From the NCBI GenBank assembly GCA_963711375.1, contig CAVQDV010000005.1:558001-622000 (forward strand): DNA of 64,000 nucleotides, in the 5' to 3' direction. The notes beneath the pieces were generated by a model that worked only from the letters and a program-made list of their open reading frames with translations, ran no database searches and had not been told where the DNA came from. Position 1 is the stretch's first letter; each line of letters begins with the position of its first letter. This DNA comes from CAVQDV01 sp963711375. GTDB taxonomy: Bacteria; Pseudomonadota; Gammaproteobacteria; Coxiellales; Coxiellaceae. This document shows, in pieces, positions 1 to 8,351 of the stretch. A program made the position numbers and the translations under genes.

Positions 1-3
1 CAT
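1..3 (-). other. probable start codon of a gene running off the left edge
   Basis: Read on the minus strand, positions 3-1 form ATG, preceded by GGAG with an 8-base gap. The same GGAG-to-ATG spacing precedes the three secreted-protein genes immediately to the right. This suggests a fourth member of the leftward operon whose body lies outside the window. No coding sequence is visible, so the product cannot be named. Confidence 0.4.
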
Positions 4-42
4 TTAAGAATCTCCGATGTCGAATTTTAATTTTAAATAACT

Positions 43-540
43 TTAATTAGGGTTGTATACGGCGGTGCAACTGGTAAGGGTTACATTTCCAGTGCCATCG
101 ATGTTCCTAAAACTTAAAAATGGAGGCTGATCAGATTGATAAACAAAAATATTGGTAAATTCAATCACCCCTGATTTTTGGTTTAATACAGCAGTGAGTG
201 GAAAAAATAATTCCCCAAAATTTTTCCCATCAACAATAATTTCCGGAGTATAATTACCATAAAAATATCCATATAATTGCATTATCACTGGTAATTTACC
301 ACCCTCGGTCTCATCAATTTGATAATGACAGCTAATATCCCAAGGAGCATCCAACGCTGTTAGTTGATCGAGTGATACTGACTTTATATTCGACATTCCA
401 GGTTGTGTGGGATGCGCTATGGTCAGGGGTAAACCATTAATTTGCACAGGGGCTGGTGCTGGGGCTGCTTCTGCGTTTTCTACGCAAAAAACAGATGCAA
501 ATAACAAGGCGATAGGGTAAAACAAATTAATTTTTTTCAT
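43..540 (-). CDS. secreted hypothetical protein, tandem paralog 3
   Basis: 165 residues with a clear Sec signal peptide (KK, then a hydrophobic core, then an Ala-rich region ending near residue 25). The mature part is about 140 residues and starts APAPAPVQINGLPLT. It belongs to the same unnamed family as the two genes upstream: shared landmarks are 'GLPLT..HP.QPG', 'W.I.C.Y....TEGGKLP', a 'VDGK..G' segment, 'FTN..VYQ' and a terminal 'VTLTSC.A.Y'. The two cysteines in the mature part are conserved, so one disulfide in the periplasm is plausible. GGAG seven bases upstream fixes the start at 540. It is co-directional with its paralogs, 21 bases after the previous gene, so probably one operon. 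I do not recognise a function. Confidence 0.8.
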   Translation of the reverse strand: MKKINLFYPIALLFASVFCVENAEAAPAPAPVQINGLPLTIAHPTQPGMSNIKSVSLDQLTALDAPWDISCHYQIDETEGGKLPVIMQLYGYFYGNYTPEIIVDGKNFGELFFPLTAVLNQKSGVIEFTNIFVYQSDQPPFLSFRNIDGTGNVTLTSCTAVYNPN

Positions 541-561
541 TATTATTCTCCAGTGGATTTA

Positions 562-1056
562 TTAAAGAGTATACAGTGCTTGGCAACTTGTAATAGTAAA
601 ATTTCCCGTAGGATCAATATTAGTCAGCATAAGTTGAGGAGTGTCAAATTGATAAACCGAAACATTAGTAAACGTAATGGTTCCCGAACTTTGACTCAAG
701 GTTGTTTGAGTTGGGATATTCACTCCAGCGTGACCAATATCCTTTCCATCTACATAAACTTCTGGCGAATAATTTGCCCAAAATTCTTCCTGAACCAATA
801 TAGAGATTGGAAATTTACCATTTCCAGTTTCTACTGCTTGATAATTACAGGTTACCTTCCATGCAGAAGGGAAATTTCCAATTTGAGATAAGTTAATTAA
901 TTTTGTCATACCTTGGCCAGGTTGAATAGCATGTTCAAATGTCAAAGGCAAACCCACGATATTAACAGGCGGCACGGCTTTAGATTTTGCTGAAGCCGAC
1001 ACTACCAATCCAAGTGTCAAAAGAATTAAACTGAGTGATTTTATTTTTAAGTTCAT
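562..1056 (-). CDS. secreted hypothetical protein, tandem paralog 2
   Basis: 164 residues. The N-terminus MNLKIKSLSLILLTLGLVV is a signal peptide with likely cleavage after the SASA region. The start at 1056 is preferred over an in-frame TTG at 1068 because TTGGA supplies the ribosome site for the ATG. The mature part carries the family pattern: 'GLPLTFEH', 'W.VTCNY.A.ETGNGKFPISIL', 'EFWANYSPE.YVDGK', 'TQTTL', 'TNIDPTGNFTITSC'. It differs from its neighbours mainly in the loops. Function unknown. The tandem triplication with divergence suggests a surface or host-contact role, which is inference only. Confidence 0.8.
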   Translation of the reverse strand: MNLKIKSLSLILLTLGLVVSASAKSKAVPPVNIVGLPLTFEHAIQPGQGMTKLINLSQIGNFPSAWKVTCNYQAVETGNGKFPISILVQEEFWANYSPEVYVDGKDIGHAGVNIPTQTTLSQSSGTITFTNVSVYQFDTPQLMLTNIDPTGNFTITSCQALYTL

Positions 1057-1069
1057 TGTTATTTCCAAT

Positions 1070-1594
1070 TTAGTGAATTAAATTTAAATTATGGAGAAAA
1101 GTTGCTGAACAACTGGTAATAGTAAAATTACCGGTTCCATCAACATTAGTCAGCACAATTTCAGGCGTTAAATTATTGGCTTCTTTAAATTTATAAACGT
1201 CAACATTCGTAAACAAAATGGTTCCTACTTTTTTCCCAAGGGTTGTTTGTGTTGGGGTCAACAAAGGAGGGCCCATATTTTGTCCGTCTACATACATTTG
1301 AGTATCATAATCCGCCCAAAATTCTCGCAAAATTAATATTGAAATTGGAAGTGCTCCATTGCCAGTTTCACTTGCTTCATAATTACAATTCACATTCCAT
1401 AACGAATCAGAACTTCCAAGTGGAGTTAAGTCAATCGATTTTGTGGTTCCTTCACCAGGGACGGTAGGGTGATTCAATACCATAGGAATGCCACTGAAAA
1501 GTACTGGCATCACTGGGGCAGAATTTGCTGGGGTTGCAACTAATAATCCAATTGCCATCAAAATTAGGGCAAGTGACTTTAATTTTAAGCTCAT
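1070..1594 (-). CDS. secreted hypothetical protein, tandem paralog 1
   Basis: 174 residues. The start at 1594 follows GGAG with a six-base gap. Signal peptide MSLKLKSLALILMAIGLLV, cleavage near ANSA-AP. The mature domain matches paralog 2 most closely: 'NCNYEASETGNGALPISILI', 'EFWADYDTQMYVDGQNMG', 'TPTQTTLGKKVGTI', 'TNVDGTGNFTITSC'. It is the promoter-proximal gene of the leftward operon: next gene 13 bases on, upstream region at 1595-1840 AT-rich. It has a short C-terminal extension (FLHNLNLIH) that the others lack. No enzymatic motif seen; function unknown. Confidence 0.8.
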   Translation of the reverse strand: MSLKLKSLALILMAIGLLVATPANSAPVMPVLFSGIPMVLNHPTVPGEGTTKSIDLTPLGSSDSLWNVNCNYEASETGNGALPISILILREFWADYDTQMYVDGQNMGPPLLTPTQTTLGKKVGTILFTNVDVYKFKEANNLTPEIVLTNVDGTGNFTITSCSATFLHNLNLIH

Positions 1595-1754
1595 TTCAAT
1601 CTCCAATTCAATAAAATCAATATTTATAAATTTATATCTAAATAATCCACGTTAGGCTGGATGTAGCAAAAGATATTTAAGACCGAAACTGTACCATGCC
1701 TATATTAAGGAAATCTTAAATTTGATAAATTTTTTTGCGATAAATTGAGCAACA

Positions 1755-1843
1755 TTAAGGGGACCTTAAGGTAGGAAGAGACAGCTCACTCGCCAATTAG
1801 TTGCATAATACACTTATTAGTTGTACCATGCATCTTTCAGTTG
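1755..1843. promoter_or_regulatory. divergent regulatory region with phased repeats
   Basis: Between the leftward secreted-protein operon and the MarR-GNAT gene. TTAAGG-3-CCTTAA forms an inverted repeat at 1755-1769. ATTAGTTG occurs at 1796 and 1816, and the variant TTCAGTTG at 1836, so the period is exactly 20 bases (about two helical turns) and ends at the ribosome site of the regulator gene. This is a good candidate for autoregulatory operators of the MarR-type protein. Which promoter each site controls is not resolvable by eye. Confidence 0.45.
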
Positions 1844-1858
1844 AGAGGAGTAGTTTTT

Positions 1859-2782
1859 ATGCAGACAGAGCATTTTATCCATAGCGTAAGATCCAGCGCG
1901 CGAGAGATGGCGAGAGAATTTGGGTTTCTTAACAATAGATTTTCATCCTTTGGCTCAACTTCACAGTGCCATGCCTTAGTTGAATTAGATGCACAAGGAG
2001 CGATGAACTTAGGCCAGATATCAATCGCATTAAATCTTGAAAAATCGACGACAAGTCGTCTTATCGCCCAATTAACCGACAAGGGCACTTGCCGAATTCA
2101 AGCCGATGAAAATGATCGTCGAAATAAATTAATCTCTTTAACCAAAAAGGGCTTAGAGGTAGTTAACAAAATTCATATTGAAGCCAACATTCAGGTAAAA
2201 AACGCATTGGATATGATGAGCGAAGAAGAGAAAAATATCGTGGCTCAGGGCATGTTTATTTATGCTAAAAAATTAAAACGATCAAGACTCCAAAATGAAT
2301 ATAAAATTCGAAAACTCCTCAAAAAAGATGTACCTGCATTGACAAATTTTACAAAAGCCATTTGGACTGAATTCGGTTTTGACTCAAATCATCCTGCAGC
2401 ACCACTGATGGACAGAAAATTAAGCAAAATCTACGAAATTTATTCTAGCCAGAGAAGCGATTATTTTGTTCTGGTTCATGGAAAAAAAATTGTTGGTGGC
2501 TCCGGTTTTTCCCCTCTCTCTAAGATGCACGAAAATACTTGCGAATTAAAAGGCATGTATCTTTCTTCTCAATTACGAGGTTTGGGATTGGGCGCGTTAC
2601 TTTTACAGAAAGCCCTGCAGGAAGCAAAAAAAGCGGGCTTCAAAAAATGTTATTTAGAAACCATGAATTTTATGCAAGGCGCCAATGCTTTATATAAAAA
2701 ATTTGGATTTATTTCCTTAGATAAACCCATCGGCAATACAGGTAACACCTGGACAAATTGTTGGTATATTAAAGACATTTAA
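1859..2782 (+). CDS. MarR-type regulator fused to GNAT acetyltransferase
   Basis: 307 residues. Residues about 1-140 are a MarR winged helix: 'LGQISIALNLEKSTTSRLIAQL' is the recognition helix and 'DENDRRNKLISLTKKG' the wing. Residues about 150-305 are a GNAT N-acetyltransferase with the acetyl-CoA loop 'LSSQLRGLGLGALLLQKAL' and the terminal 'ALYKKFGF' segment. This domain order is a known family of bifunctional regulator/acetyltransferases. ATG 1859 follows GAGAGGAG; an in-frame TTG at 1841 overlaps that site and is not used. It is divergent from the secreted-protein operon and may regulate it or itself through the repeats upstream. The substrate of the acetyltransferase is unknown. Confidence 0.88.
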   Translation: MQTEHFIHSVRSSAREMAREFGFLNNRFSSFGSTSQCHALVELDAQGAMNLGQISIALNLEKSTTSRLIAQLTDKGTCRIQADENDRRNKLISLTKKGLEVVNKIHIEANIQVKNALDMMSEEEKNIVAQGMFIYAKKLKRSRLQNEYKIRKLLKKDVPALTNFTKAIWTEFGFDSNHPAAPLMDRKLSKIYEIYSSQRSDYFVLVHGKKIVGGSGFSPLSKMHENTCELKGMYLSSQLRGLGLGALLLQKALQEAKKAGFKKCYLETMNFMQGANALYKKFGFISLDKPIGNTGNTWTNCWYIKDI

Positions 2783-2803
2783 GGGGGAATTTTAACATTA
2801 TAA

Positions 2804-2886
2804 ACGTCCCAGTCGCTGCAGAAAAAAAAATAAATCTTTAAAAACAAGATAATAAAAATTAATTTCTGCTGTCTAATTGCGCAGGT
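2804..2886 (-). repeat. CTGCAG-ended dispersed repeat (R2), inverted copy
   Basis: On the minus strand this reads an AT-rich stretch followed by CTGCAGCGACTGGGACGT. The same ending, CTGCAGTGACTGGGACGT, closes copies at 5618-5698 and 15917-16112, and a weaker copy lies at 62931-62990. The inner motif TTTATTTTTTTT next to CTGCAG is shared. It sits between two genes and codes for nothing. It behaves like a small dispersed intergenic element; I do not recognise a named family. Confidence 0.55.
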
Positions 2887-3006
2887 ATACCTATATCAAA
2901 TACAAGACAGCATGAAAAGTGAATTTACGAGCTTGGGCAATTCTCTTTTGCTAGGAATTAAAGCCAATTCCTAGAAGTGCACTACGCGTATTAATCTGTT
3001 CAGTTC

Positions 3007-3035
3007 TTGACCGCCCATAAGCCTCATGGTATAAG
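3007..3035 (+). promoter_or_regulatory. sigma-70-type promoter, duplicated at 8755
   Basis: TTGACC (3007-3012) and TATAAG (3030-3035) are separated by 17 bases. The same -35, -10, spacing and flanking bases (TTCTTGACC, then TATAAGGTATGCTCC, then ATAAC) recur at 8755-8783. Both precede genes for polytopic membrane proteins. Confidence 0.55.
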
Positions 3036-3090
3036 GTATGCTCCCATAACACGTGGGCCAAGATATGAAGACCTTTGAGGAGAGAGAATT

Positions 3091-4065
3091 ATGCTAGCCA
3101 CTTTTGATTTTATTTTAATTACAGCGATAATGTTATTTGGCCTCCTATCTTCCCTCCTTTTCATATTGAGCCTTGCAAAAACCATGCGCCAAGTTCCCGA
3201 GTCGTTTCATCAATTTCCACATTGGTTTTTTTGGATGATGCTAATCCCTGTAGCGAACTTTATATTTGCCTGGATAATGCTGCCCTTTGGACTTCCTAAC
3301 ACGCTTCAAGCTGCCGTGAAGGAAAACCCTGAAGCACTGAAAAGAGCTAGGGCTTTATTCAGCTTAGGCCTTGCCTTGATGATTACTACTTCTGCCTTGA
3401 TTATTCCATTCCTTGGTTTAATTGCAATTCCGGGAGCAATTGTTTTATGGATTATTTACTGGGTTAAAGCCGTAAAAATAAGGCAATATTTAAATTTTGA
3501 ACCTTCGATGCTCGTGACAAAAACCATCAAAGTGGTCGATAAAACCAATATGCCAAAAGCCATTAGCATGGCGACCTGGCTAATATTAGGAATCACATTT
3601 CTCGACATTACGTTCGGGACTTATATTAACATTAGACTTGCATCGGTTTATATTCAAATTATTCAAAATCTAAACCAAGGTGGAAAACTTATCTCTTTCG
3701 CTTTCACGCCCTATTTTCTTTTTGCTTCTGTATTAGTTAATTTCGTAATTGTCATTTCTTGCGCCACCATTATGTTCAAGGGTTTGAGAAATGCAAAGCG
3801 AGGAATCTATATATTTACCCTGATTTTTACTGGATTAGGATTATTGTCCACCGCTTTCAGTCTTTTGGGAGCCGGTTTTTCGAAGGTCCTCGATGGGAAT
3901 TTACAGGCTCTGGTAAAACCAGAGATCGCCCAATCCATTTCCCAAGCTCTAGAATCCACGCAAACTGTCACTATTCTCGCCGCATCAGTTCAATTTTCGT
4001 TGCTGATAATATTACTAGTTATGCTACTGTCCAAAAAATCTAGGGCCTGGTTTCGACCGCAGTGA
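3091..4065 (+). CDS. polytopic inner-membrane protein, unknown function
   Basis: 324 residues, mostly hydrophobic, with about seven predicted membrane segments: residues 8-30, 45-70, 88-108, 112-130, 158-180, 205-230, 240-270 and 295-318 are the hydrophobic stretches. Short charged loops contain 'KTMRQVPESFHQFPHW' near the N-terminus and 'KRARALFS'. GAGGAGAGAGAATT precedes ATG 3091. It stands alone between a dispersed repeat and an isochorismatase-like gene, behind a well-formed promoter. No transporter signature was recognised. Confidence 0.75.
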   Translation: MLATFDFILITAIMLFGLLSSLLFILSLAKTMRQVPESFHQFPHWFFWMMLIPVANFIFAWIMLPFGLPNTLQAAVKENPEALKRARALFSLGLALMITTSALIIPFLGLIAIPGAIVLWIIYWVKAVKIRQYLNFEPSMLVTKTIKVVDKTNMPKAISMATWLILGITFLDITFGTYINIRLASVYIQIIQNLNQGGKLISFAFTPYFLFASVLVNFVIVISCATIMFKGLRNAKRGIYIFTLIFTGLGLLSTAFSLLGAGFSKVLDGNLQALVKPEIAQSISQALESTQTVTILAASVQFSLLIILLVMLLSKKSRAWFRPQ

Positions 4066-4293
4066 GGTTATATGCCTACCGGTAAATATATGAATTTTCT
4101 ATGCCTGTTTGATTTCTAATTTTAGCATCTTACATCAATTCGCTTTAAATAATTATTCTGATTGACCGAAATACTCTTCTGAAGCTCAATAAGCCTTGTT
4201 CGGACAATAAAACCCCTGTAAAATTATGCAATATGATCTATAAATTTGCCTTTAATTTACTAATCCAATCAAAAGACTTTTTTGGAGTTTGAA

Positions 4294-4860
4294 ATGAAAA
4301 CGGCTTTACTGGTAATTGATTATATCAATGGCATCATAAATGGCACATGCAAAGAATATGCCCGCAATCATCCTATTGTTAAAAATACAAACAAATTAAT
4401 CGCACATTGCCGCGAAAAAAATATTCCCATATTTTTTGTGCGCTTGGCATTTGATAAAGATTACTCTGGAATTCCAAAATATTCTAAAGCATTTAACAAT
4501 ATTAAAGAGAAAAATTTATTTCAGATTGGAAATCGCGACGTCGAATTTATATCGGATCTTGACTTTAATTCAAGTGACATAGTCATCAATAAAACCGCGG
4601 CTAGCCCCTTTCATAGTGCTAATCTCACAGAATCACTAAATCAAGCTCATATTGAAAAGTTAATATTTTCAGGTGTAGCGACTGATAATGCAATTAATAT
4701 TGGCGTTAGAGAAGCCCATGATGCGGGTTTTTATACCATCATTGCAGAAGATGCTTGTGGCGCCTCTTCAAACGAGTTTCATCAATGGGCCATTGAGTTA
4801 ATGCGAAAAATTGCGAATGAAATTGAGTCGGTTGAAGCGATTGTAGAAAAATCATGTTGA
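4294..4860 (+). CDS. isochorismatase-fold (cysteine hydrolase family) protein
   Basis: 188 residues. The N-terminus 'ALLVIDYINGI' holds the family's catalytic Asp, and 'VINKTAASPF' holds the Lys. The third element, 'SGVATDNAINIGVREAHDAGF', matches the family block where TD.CV is usual, but the nucleophile Cys position is Ala here. It may therefore not be a normal amidase/nicotinamidase, or it may act like members that lost the Cys. ATG 4294 follows TTTGGAG; the in-frame TTG at 4282 is rejected. Its last bases overlap the TauE-like reading frame (ATGTTGA), so the two were one operon. Confidence 0.85.
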   Translation: MKTALLVIDYINGIINGTCKEYARNHPIVKNTNKLIAHCREKNIPIFFVRLAFDKDYSGIPKYSKAFNNIKEKNLFQIGNRDVEFISDLDFNSSDIVINKTAASPFHSANLTESLNQAHIEKLIFSGVATDNAINIGVREAHDAGFYTIIAEDACGASSNEFHQWAIELMRKIANEIESVEAIVEKSC

Positions 4861-5597
4861 TGTTTTTTACCTTATTTTTTCTCGGACTCGTAACGAGTTT
4901 TGTTGGAACAAACACTGGCGGAAGCGCCTTAATTACCATTCCCGTCATGATCACATTAGGATTTCCACCTCATGTTTCTATTGCCTGCGCTCGCGTTACT
5001 TCAATCGGAACTCTAGTTGCGGGAATTCGTGCTTTTCATACCCAAAAGAAAGTAGATTACAAAATTGCATTTCCCGCTGCGATTGTTAGCTTATTAGGAT
5101 CTTTAACAGGCGCTGTAATTATGACCCATTTTTCGGCAACGCATTTAAGTCGCGCCGTAGGGGTGTTAACACTTCTTTTATTATGCCTACCTCTATTCCT
5201 AAAAAAAAATAAATTACACTCTAAACCGCCATCGCTTTCTAAAAAAATTGTTGGATAAAGTTTATTTTTATTAGCCAGTATGATCGGTGGATTTTATGGT
5301 GGACAAGGATTAATTACCACCTACCTTTTCATTATTTTTTTCAATAAAACCATCAGCGAATCTGCAGGTACTCGAAAAGTCAGCGCCCTAGCGAGCACCA
5401 TTGCACCTTGCATCATTTATGGATTTCACGGTTTTATCGACTGGGCTGTCGTTGGCGCATTGATGAGCGGCACTATGCTCGGGGCAACCTTAGGCGCACA
5501 ATATGCCTTAAAAAAGGGAGATGCCTGGATTGAAAAAGTTTTCTTATTCGCAAGCATTTTATTAGCAATTAAATTATTGCTAACAGACATTTTTTAA
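4854..5597 (+). pseudogene. TauE/SafE-family anion exporter gene with one nonsense codon
   Basis: If read through, 247 residues with about seven membrane segments and the TauE/SafE hallmarks 'GGSALITIPVMI' near the N-terminus and 'GFYGGQGLITTYLFI', 'SESAGTRKVSALAS' later. An in-frame TAA at 5256-5258 splits it. The partial copy near 15.56 kb has TAC (Tyr) at the same place, so a single C-to-A change explains the stop. Restarting at ATG 5280 would give only the C-terminal half, so a working exporter is unlikely. Family members export sulfite, sulfoacetate or related anions; the substrate here is unknown. Confidence 0.8.
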
Positions 5598-5617
5598 AAC
5601 CACTTAATCAGATATAA

Positions 5618-5698
5618 AATTACCTCAATCACTGCAGAATTTAATATTTACCTCGTAGTTTATTTTAATATTTATTTTTCCTGCAGTGACTGGGACGT
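5618..5698 (+). repeat. CTGCAG-ended dispersed repeat (R2), short copy
   Basis: Opens with ATTACCTCAATCACTGCAG and closes with CTGCAGTGACTGGGACGT, so its ends are imperfect inverted repeats around an AT-rich middle. It lies between two convergent genes and could fold as a terminator for both. The longer copy at 15917-16112 follows the second TauE fragment in the same relation, so the repeat moved with that duplication. Confidence 0.6.
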
Positions 5699-5701
5699 TG
5701 C

Positions 5702-6667
5702 TTAGAAATTAAATACCGTACCTACGCCATAAGTAATGTGCTGGTCTGCAAAAGTAGCTGTCAATGCAGATTGCGCTTTGGCGCCAGTGCAATGGCCCGT
5801 AATAATATAATCTGGATTTAATAATGACAGATCAGCGATGGTTGGGTTTATACGATCAGCAACTTCCGGAGGTGCTAAATGAAATCCGCCCATGACAAAA
5901 TGAACTTTATTTAAACCCGTTATTTTTTTGGCGTACCTTGTTGCATTAACAACACCGGTATGACCGCAAGCAGTGAAGACGCATAATCCCTTATTTTTGA
6001 GATTAAAAATCAAACTACGTTCATCTACAACCTCTGGAGATTTTTCCCATTGATCACCTTGTTTTCGACACTCCGATGGAGAACCTTGCTCATAATGAGT
6101 TTCTCGCGGAACCTCGCCACTGATGAGCATTAAATCCTCGAATAAAAGCAAAGGATCTCGAGCTTCCTTTACAACTCCACCATGCTTTTTAATATCGTCA
6201 TTGGTCAAGTTGTAACTGCAGGGCATTAGGGTTTCTTTCCCAAATGCCCTTGGAACGAAAAGATCAGGGTGAGAATAAACTGGAATATCTTTTTTCCCAA
6301 TAGCATCGAGCACAGTTAAAATACCGCCATAATGATCAAAATGCCCATGTGACAGAACTACGGCTTCCACCTCCGTTAAATCCACTCCCATACGCTTCGC
6401 ATTATCAACAACGAGAAAATCGTCTGGACCTGCATCAAATAATATACTTCTTGCGTGGCTATTTATGTGAAAGCGCAAGAATAAAGATAATCCATTACAA
6501 GCGCGACAAAAATCAGCACCACAAAATTCCAGCTTTTTTAAAACATCAGAACGATATTGAGATTCGTTCCAGCGCATATTCTGGTGACTTCTCGTAAAAG
6601 GATCGGAAACGTTATCCATAAGCGCAATGATTTCAAGCCTATCAATAGCTTCTAAAGAAATGGTCAT
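5702..6667 (-). CDS. MBL-fold metallohydrolase (COG1237-like)
   Basis: 321 residues. The metal-binding motif HxHxDH is present as 'SHGHFDHYGG' (near residue 104). Later 'CGHTGVVNA' and 'ITGHCTGAKA' supply further histidines, and 'FDAGPDD' provides the fold's acidic strand. The overall pattern matches the metallo-beta-lactamase superfamily branch annotated as dihydropterin-ribofuranosyl-aminobenzene phosphate synthase-like. The true substrate in bacteria is generally unknown. A short Cys-rich stretch 'CGADFCRACNG' near residue 50 is unusual. ATG 6667 follows AGGG. It is monocistronic and converges on the TauE pseudogene. Confidence 0.85.
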   Translation of the reverse strand: MTISLEAIDRLEIIALMDNVSDPFTRSHQNMRWNESQYRSDVLKKLEFCGADFCRACNGLSLFLRFHINSHARSILFDAGPDDFLVVDNAKRMGVDLTEVEAVVLSHGHFDHYGGILTVLDAIGKKDIPVYSHPDLFVPRAFGKETLMPCSYNLTNDDIKKHGGVVKEARDPLLLFEDLMLISGEVPRETHYEQGSPSECRKQGDQWEKSPEVVDERSLIFNLKNKGLCVFTACGHTGVVNATRYAKKITGLNKVHFVMGGFHLAPPEVADRINPTIADLSLLNPDYIITGHCTGAKAQSALTATFADQHITYGVGTVFNF

Positions 6668-6908
6668 TTTTTCCCTGCATCAATTATTAACCTAAGAAAC
6701 TCTACCACAAGGGAGAATTTGATAACAGCCAGCTTCAAAAATAATAAATCTAACATCTTTTTTCTCAACTGTTTGTAGGGCAAAATAGCAAATAGGGATG
6801 GAACGTTCCATTACGCAAAAAAATGCTAAAGTTGAAGCAATTATATAGAATGATAGACTTGCCTACTAAAGATCCTACTGAATGGAGAACATTATATGGG
6901 AGGCTTCA

Positions 6909-7892
6909 ATGAGTACAACTGATTTACCGGTCAATTATGATGACATCGCAAATGCCGCGCAGCGGTTAACAGGCGTTGCCAATCACACGCCCGTGCTGAC
7001 TTCACGTCAGGCCGATGCAATTACCAACGCTAAAGTATTTTTTAAATGTGAAAATTTCCAACGGGTAGGGGCATTTAAATTTCGGGGCGCCTACAACGCG
7101 ATCAGTCGTTTAAGCGAAGCCCAAAAGCAAAGAGGAGTTGTTGCTTTTTCATCAGGAAACCATGCACAAGCGGTTGCTGTTGCCTCACGTCTTCTTAATG
7201 TATCTGCCACTATTGTTATGCCGACTGATGCTCCGGCAATAAAGCTAGCGGCAACGCGTGCTTATGGCGCAACTGTAGTGCTTTATGATAGGGCTCGTGA
7301 AAATCGTGAAGCCATTGCGACTGAATTTGTGAATCAAAACGGAATGTCATTGATTCCGCCCTATAATCATCAAGATGTAATTGCTGGCCAGGGAACCGCC
7401 GCTAAGGAACTTTTTGATGAAGTGGGTTCACTGGATTATTTATTTGTTCCTGTAGGTGGTGGTGGCTTAATCTCTGGATGCGCTATTGCGGCTGCTCACT
7501 TATCACCAAACTGTCTCGTCATTGGCGTAGAACCTGAATCTGGCAATGATGCCCAGCAATCATTCAGAACAAAGCAAATTGTCAGCATTGATCTACCCAA
7601 TACGATTGCTGATGGGGCACAAACGCAAGGTATCGGGAAATTAGTATTACCCATTTTACTTGCCTATGTAAACGATATTCTTACGGTGAGCGACAGTCAG
7701 CTTCAAAAGCAAATGCACTTTTTTGCAGAACGAATGAAATTAATTGTTGAGCCAACGGGTTGTCTCGGGGCAGCCGCGGTCTTCAATCACTTAATACCGC
7801 TTAAAAACGCAAAAGTAGGCGTTATTTTGAGCGGCGGAAACGTGGATATGAATTTATTCTGTCAATACGTTAAAGCATTGCTGCCAGGCTAG
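6909..7892 (+). CDS. PLP-dependent threonine/serine dehydratase
   Basis: 327 residues of the fold-type II PLP family (threonine ammonia-lyase / serine racemase group). The Schiff-base lysine is in 'FKFRGAYNA', the phosphate-binding glycine loop is 'VGGGGLISG', and 'SSGNHAQAVA' is the substrate loop. There is no C-terminal ACT domain, so it is the short catabolic or racemase-like form rather than biosynthetic IlvA. GGGAGG six bases before ATG 6909 favours this start over the ATG at 6882. The last codons CTG CCA GGC TAG come from the palindromic repeat that follows, so the C-terminus (LLPG) was probably altered by repeat insertion. Expected product: 2-oxobutanoate or pyruvate plus ammonia. Confidence 0.9.
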   Translation: MSTTDLPVNYDDIANAAQRLTGVANHTPVLTSRQADAITNAKVFFKCENFQRVGAFKFRGAYNAISRLSEAQKQRGVVAFSSGNHAQAVAVASRLLNVSATIVMPTDAPAIKLAATRAYGATVVLYDRARENREAIATEFVNQNGMSLIPPYNHQDVIAGQGTAAKELFDEVGSLDYLFVPVGGGGLISGCAIAAAHLSPNCLVIGVEPESGNDAQQSFRTKQIVSIDLPNTIADGAQTQGIGKLVLPILLAYVNDILTVSDSQLQKQMHFFAERMKLIVEPTGCLGAAAVFNHLIPLKNAKVGVILSGGNVDMNLFCQYVKALLPG

Positions 7893-7969
7893 CCTTATTT
7901 GCCTTATTTTAATTTTTTACAAAAAAATAATTTCAGAAAGGCAAATAAGGCTAGCCTGGCATTAATGAC
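7875..7969. repeat. palindromic GCCAGGCTAGCC repeat (R1), full copy
   Basis: Perfect 21-base inverted arms at 7883-7903 and 7940-7960 flank a 36-base AT-rich loop. Outside the arms the ends are nearly inverted too (GCATTGCT on the left, ATTAATGAC on the right). It starts inside the last codons of the dehydratase gene and could serve as its terminator. Similar full copies lie at 9799-9892 and 17202-17295, and shorter derivatives at 14484, 15334, 18279, 24671 and 26702. Confidence 0.85.
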
Positions 7970-8005
7970 ACTTTTGGTTCTGGGGAATCCTAGCGCTCAG
8001 TATTA

Positions 8006-8317
8006 TTATTTGTTTTCCAACTTTAAGACTTGGTAGGACGGGACTTCATAGGGGTGCGCGAATTTTAGCGCAGAAATGACAGCGTCGATTTTTTCCTCAT
8101 CACAAACCGTTTCTACATGATATTCCGCGACTGTTTCTAATTTTCCGATATCGCCAATAAAGGCATTGCTGCCAGCCAATGGCATGAATTGACCTTCGCC
8201 CAATATCTGCCAAGCACAATGACTATAATTTCCTATTATTCCTGCCCCAGCCTTGAATATGGCATTTTTAACCGCATCAAGATGCGTCTCAGGGACGTTA
8301 AAATAAATCATATACAT
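8006..8317 (-). CDS. NIF3/YqfO C-terminal-like protein
   Basis: 103 residues, start MYMIYFNVPE at 8317. The pattern 'FNVPE.HLDAVK.A.F.AGAG.IGNYSHCAW' followed by 'FIGDIGKLE.V.EY.VE..C' and 'HPYEVPSYQV' is typical of the small NGG1p-interacting-factor/YqfO-like family with a CutA/PII-like fold. In larger NIF3 proteins this piece is an inserted domain; stand-alone copies are common in gammaproteobacteria. Biochemical function is not established. The open frame continues upstream of 8317, but that part overlaps the tail of another reading frame, so the shorter start is chosen. Confidence 0.8.
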   Translation of the reverse strand: MYMIYFNVPETHLDAVKNAIFKAGAGIIGNYSHCAWQILGEGQFMPLAGSNAFIGDIGKLETVAEYHVETVCDEEKIDAVISALKFAHPYEVPSYQVLKLENK

Positions 8318-8351
8318 CTTGAATCTTCTTTCAAAATTATTTGAGCAGCTC

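Noticed and set aside
553..891. 112-codon plus-strand frame opposite secreted paralog 2
   Set aside because: It is the complement of a gene with signal peptide and paralogs; composition is not protein-like.
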